Shown: in pieces, positions 5,465 through 7,714 of the stretch
Layout: each line of letters starts with the position of its first letter
Numbering within the stretch: position 1 is the first letter of the stretch
Assembly (NCBI GenBank): GCA_947585885.1
Contig: CANPXI010000048.1
Coordinates: 1-7,714, forward strand
Length of the DNA: 7,714 bases
Reading direction: 5' to 3'
Origin: an uncultured Bacilli bacterium
GTDB lineage: Bacteria; Bacillota_I; Bacilli_A; RF39; UBA660
Made by a program: the position numbers and the translations under genes
The notes under the pieces: model-generated
Database searches by the model: none
What the model was told of the DNA's origin: nothing
Seen by the model: the letters and a program-made list of their open reading frames with translations, nothing else

Positions 5465-7213
5465 TTTCACACTTATAGTATTTTCACCAAATATATCTAA
5501 CGCAGAGTTTTCTAATTCACTTAAATTATCACTCATATCTAATTTTACATCATTTTCATCAATTTTAACATATGGAATATTATTTTTTTTATTTAAAATA
5601 AACTCATTTCTCAATTCATCCCATTTTTTAGAAGAAACTGCAACTATTTTAAACATTTGATCATAAACTTCATTTAAAAATATTTCAATTTGCTTATAAT
5701 TAACATCAAAACTATTAACATATGACTCTTCATCAAATGAAAACAATAAATACTCATTAGAAGCCACCACAATCTTTCCTTCTAACAATAACGCAGCTAA
5801 TTTATTATAATTTTTATTAGATATGTAATCATTAATTCTATCATAATCGTTATTAAGTCTTTTCAAGATTTCTTTATTAGCTTCTGAAAAAGCATTATTT
5901 ATTCTAATATCTTTTAATCTTTCTAAACTTGTGCTTTCATTATTTATTTCATTTGGAATTTCGTTAAAAATATTTTTCTCATCCTCCAAATTTTCTTCTT
6001 TCAATATTTCAGTATTATTATCTTCATTTTTACTGTCATTAACTTGAATCTTTTCTTCTTCATTACTGTTATCATCTTGTTTTACCTGTGAATTATTATT
6101 TTTTAATGTTGATAATTTTTCTTCTAAGTGTTTATAAGTTTCACCTTTTTCGTTAATAATATTTACAAGATGCATAATATATATTTCAAATAATAATTTT
6201 TGATCATTAGTGTTTTTAAGTTCTTTTACAAGTTCATTTAAAATATTAGTAATTTTTATTGTTAAATCAGAAGAAATAAAATATTTACTTAAACTTTTAG
6301 AATAGTCACTTTCAAAATAATCTTTAACTTGAGAATTAATAATAGAGTCTCTTAGGAAAAGTAACATAGAGTTAACAATATCTACATAACTTCGGCCATT
6401 TAAGAATAATTTATCAATATACTCAAGTAAATTTTTATAATCTGAACTATACAAATAATCAAATAACTTAGTTATAGTAGATTTTGATACATTACCACTT
6501 ATTTTATCAATATCTTCAATAGTTAAATTATCATTATTAAGTGATAAAGCCTGATCTAATAAATTAATTGCATCTCTTAAACCACCATCACTTAATTCAG
6601 CAATATAATTAACTACATCATCAGATATATTTTTTTCTTCAGATTGTAAAATAAATTTCAATCTGTTGATAAGTGATTGCATATCAATTTTATTAAAGTC
6701 AAATCTCTGACATCTTGACAAAATTGTTAATGGAATCTTATTTGGTTCAGTAGTGGCTAATATAAAAATCACATGCTTTGGTGGTTCTTCTAAAGTCTTT
6801 AGTAATGCATTAAAAGCTCCTGTTGATAACATATGAACCTCATCAATAATATATATTTTATATTTACAAAAAGTAGGTAAAAGTTTAACATTTTCTCTTA
6901 AAGCACGTATTTCATCTACGCCATTATTACTTGCAGCATCTATTTCTATAATATCAGAATCATTTTCATTTAAAAACTTACATGTATTACATTCATTACA
7001 TATATCATCAGTAAAATTTTCACAATTAACTGCATGAGCAAATATCTTAGCAATACTGGTCTTTCCAGTACCGCGTGGTCCAGTAAATAAATATGCATGT
7101 GAAATATGATTATTTTTAATAGAATTCTTTAAAATTTCTACTATAACATCTTGACCATATACATTTTTAAAGTTATTAGGCCTATATTTTCTATATAAAG
7201 CGGTATAAGACAT
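5462..7213 (-). CDS. dnaX: DNA polymerase III subunit gamma/tau
   Basis: DnaX, the ATPase of the clamp loader; the full tau form also bridges polymerase and helicase. Length 583 residues, similar to B. subtilis (about 560). It begins with the family signature YTALYRKYRPNNF (3-15). Walker A is GPRGTGKT (45-52); the zinc site is Cys64, Cys72, Cys75, Cys78; IDAASNNGVDEIR (91-103) is DnaX-typical; Walker B is IIDEVH (122-127); sensor 1 lies in LATTEPNKIP (152-161); the arginine finger motif Ser-Arg-Cys is 166-168; sensor 2 is GGLRDA (210-215, Arg213). After the collar domain (about 240-360) comes an acidic, Asn/Glu/Lys-rich linker (about 370-430), then a C-terminal domain (about 430-583) with the sole Trp at 531. 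AGGAGG at 7223-7228, nine bases upstream, confirms the start. A run of eight A's is present at codons 542-544. Confidence 0.98.
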   Translation of the reverse strand: MSYTALYRKYRPNNFKNVYGQDVIVEILKNSIKNNHISHAYLFTGPRGTGKTSIAKIFAHAVNCENFTDDICNECNTCKFLNENDSDIIEIDAASNNGVDEIRALRENVKLLPTFCKYKIYIIDEVHMLSTGAFNALLKTLEEPPKHVIFILATTEPNKIPLTILSRCQRFDFNKIDMQSLINRLKFILQSEEKNISDDVVNYIAELSDGGLRDAINLLDQALSLNNDNLTIEDIDKISGNVSKSTITKLFDYLYSSDYKNLLEYIDKLFLNGRSYVDIVNSMLLFLRDSIINSQVKDYFESDYSKSLSKYFISSDLTIKITNILNELVKELKNTNDQKLLFEIYIMHLVNIINEKGETYKHLEEKLSTLKNNNSQVKQDDNSNEEEKIQVNDSKNEDNNTEILKEENLEDEKNIFNEIPNEINNESTSLERLKDIRINNAFSEANKEILKRLNNDYDRINDYISNKNYNKLAALLLEGKIVVASNEYLLFSFDEESYVNSFDVNYKQIEIFLNEVYDQMFKIVAVSSKKWDELRNEFILNKKNNIPYVKIDENDVKLDMSDNLSELENSALDIFGENTISVK

Positions 7214-7222
7214 AAGATTAAA

Positions 7223-7228
7223 CCTCCT
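7223..7228 (-). promoter_or_regulatory. Ribosome binding site of dnaX
   Basis: A full AGGAGG lies nine bases before the dnaX ATG and decides that start. It sits just after the putative -10 element, so it would be close to the 5' end of a transcript starting there. Confidence 0.85.
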
Positions 7229-7234
7229 GTAAAA

Positions 7235-7243
7235 ATTATATCA
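7235..7243 (-). promoter_or_regulatory. Probable extended -10 promoter for dnaX operon
   Basis: The 55-base gap between tadA and dnaX holds TGATATAAT on the minus strand, an extended -10 (TGn plus the consensus TATAAT). The -35 region at a 17-base spacer (7258-7263, TAGGTT) is poor, which extended -10 promoters tolerate. Transcription would start around 7227-7230, right at the AGGAGG of dnaX, leaving almost no leader. In a genome this AT-rich such matches also arise by chance, so this stays tentative; its position in the only sizeable gap upstream of dnaX is the main support. Confidence 0.42.
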
Positions 7244-7268
7244 TTTAAATCTCTATAAACCTATAAAT

Positions 7269-7673
7269 TTATCTAATTTTTTTAAAAAAATTTGTTAATA
7301 ACTCAGAGTTTTTTATAGAATATAAATTATCAATTTTTATAAGATTTGTTTTTAAGTTAATATTTTTCAAATTATCACAATAATAATAAACATTTTTAAT
7401 TCTAACTTCTTTTATAATTTCTAAACACATATGACAAGGTATTAAAGTTACATATAAATCACAATCATCTAATCTCCAATCTTTTAAACGTTTTGTAGCT
7501 TTTAAAATTGCTTTAATTTCAGCATGATTAAGTGGATTTGATGTTGATTTTCTAGAATTGTATGCTTTAGAAATTATTTTATTATTACAAGTTATTAAAG
7601 CTGCGACAGGAACTTCATTTTTTTTATAAGCTTTTAATGATAATTTATATAATTCTTGTTCTATATTATTCAT
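7269..7673 (-). CDS. tadA: tRNA adenosine deaminase TadA-like protein (divergent)
   Basis: Zinc-dependent deaminase of the CDA fold, most likely TadA, which converts A34 to inosine in tRNA-Arg(ACG). It has the zinc-binding and catalytic motif HAE (50-52; His50 ligand, Glu52 proton shuttle) and PCHMC (79-83; Cys80 and Cys83 ligands). Other TadA features are NEVPVAALI (19-27), the Asn in NHAEI before the HAE motif, and KDWRLDDCDLYVTL (64-77). Position directly upstream of dnaX is the classical tadA place in Bacillota. It is divergent: 134 residues instead of about 150-165, TLIPC in place of TLEPC, and the second half (VYYYCDNLKNINLKTN, 95-110) lacks the usual GAxDxKxGA segment. It could therefore be a TadA relative with another substrate. 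AAGGAG at 7680-7685, six bases upstream, supports the start. Confidence 0.85.
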   Translation of the reverse strand: MNNIEQELYKLSLKAYKKNEVPVAALITCNNKIISKAYNSRKSTSNPLNHAEIKAILKATKRLKDWRLDDCDLYVTLIPCHMCLEIIKEVRIKNVYYYCDNLKNINLKTNLIKIDNLYSIKNSELLTNFFKKIR

Positions 7674-7685
7674 TTATTACTCCTT

Positions 7686-7714
7686 AAAAAAAGCACACAC
7701 ATATAATTAGTGTT
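7686..7714 (-). other. Possible 3' part of a terminator upstream of tadA
   Basis: On the minus strand this edge reads AACAC, a short AT-rich loop, GTGTGTGC, then seven T's, directly before the tadA Shine-Dalgarno. ACAC can pair with GTGT and the T run resembles the tail of a rho-independent terminator for a gene outside the window. Only four pairs are visible and the 5' arm is cut by the edge, so it may equally be plain leader sequence. Confidence 0.22.

Larger units (their letters stand above)
1..7673 (-). other. Single co-directional operon-like cluster tadA to mfd
   Basis: Eleven genes in one direction with gaps of 55 (tadA-dnaX), 11, 3, 39 and 11 bases, then overlaps or near-contacts from holB to pth and nine bases before mfd. 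No hairpin followed by a T run is visible between any two genes, so from dnaX on they are probably co-transcribed; tadA may be read through or separate. Confidence 0.7.

Noticed and set aside
5439..5660. Plus-strand open frame of 73 codons opposite the end of dnaX
   Set aside because: It is antisense to dnaX and the ebfC start, is rich in Phe/Ser/Leu as expected from the complement of Lys/Glu-rich codons, and its start region is the complement of the ebfC start.
5950..6110. Acidic, Asn/Glu-rich low-complexity stretch in dnaX as a possible insertion
   Set aside because: A variable, charged linker between the collar domain and the C-terminal domain is normal in tau proteins; no frame break or repeat boundary is seen.
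7253..7267. Two tandem copies of CTATAAA eight bases apart between tadA and dnaX
   Set aside because: Too short and too AT-rich to call an operator or a repeat element without conservation data.
1..7714. CRISPR arrays, transposase genes, phage genes, tRNA or rRNA genes, toxin-antitoxin pairs, novel defence system
   Set aside because: I saw no regularly spaced repeats, no inverted-repeat-flanked element and no cloverleaf, and virtually the whole window is taken by known housekeeping genes.

Overview
This window is a compact block of conserved housekeeping genes from a very AT-rich (roughly a quarter G+C by eye) Bacillota-type bacterium. Evidence for this placement: the gene order dnaX-ebfC-recR-bofA and holB-ricT-trmN6-rsmI (B. 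subtilis dnaX-yaaK-recR-yaaL-bofA and holB-yaaT-yabA-yabB-yazA-yabC), followed by pth-mfd; the presence of BofA and RicT, both typical of Bacillota; and strong AGGAGG-type ribosome binding sites. Trp is encoded by TGG and no reading frame needs TGA as a sense codon, so the standard bacterial code fits. A low-GC lineage of Bacilli or Erysipelotrichia (including RF39/Mollicutes-adjacent groups) is my best guess, but the species cannot be fixed from this sequence.

All genes lie on the minus strand, so transcription runs from high to low coordinates. In that order: tadA (tRNA A34 deaminase, divergent), a 55-base gap with a probable extended -10 promoter, dnaX (clamp loader tau/gamma), ebfC (YbaB nucleoid protein), recR, a short bofA-family membrane protein, holB (clamp loader delta', reduced), ricT (RNase Y specificity factor/PSP1), trmN6 (tRNA methyltransferase), rsmI (16S rRNA methyltransferase), pth (peptidyl-tRNA hydrolase) and the first 196 codons of mfd (transcription-repair coupling factor), which runs off the left edge. 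From dnaX onward gene spacing is at most about 40 bases, often with overlaps, so this looks like one operon with extensive translational coupling.

Functionally the cluster joins replication (DnaX and delta' belong to the same clamp loader), recombination and repair (RecR, Mfd, probably EbfC) and translation or RNA metabolism (TadA, TrmN6, RsmI, Pth, RicT). Compared with B. subtilis, three separate loci are joined directly and several genes usually found between them (yaaL, tmk, yaaQ, yaaR, yabA, yazA, the SRP RNA gene) are absent here.

I found no mobile element, CRISPR array, phage gene, tRNA, rRNA or toxin-antitoxin pair, and no gene-free stretch over 300 bases. I do not see an undescribed system. 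The points most worth a second look are the shortened BofA between recR and holB, the stripped-down delta', the divergent TadA, the CxxCxxC tail of RicT, and the repeated use of stop codons as part of Shine-Dalgarno sequences.
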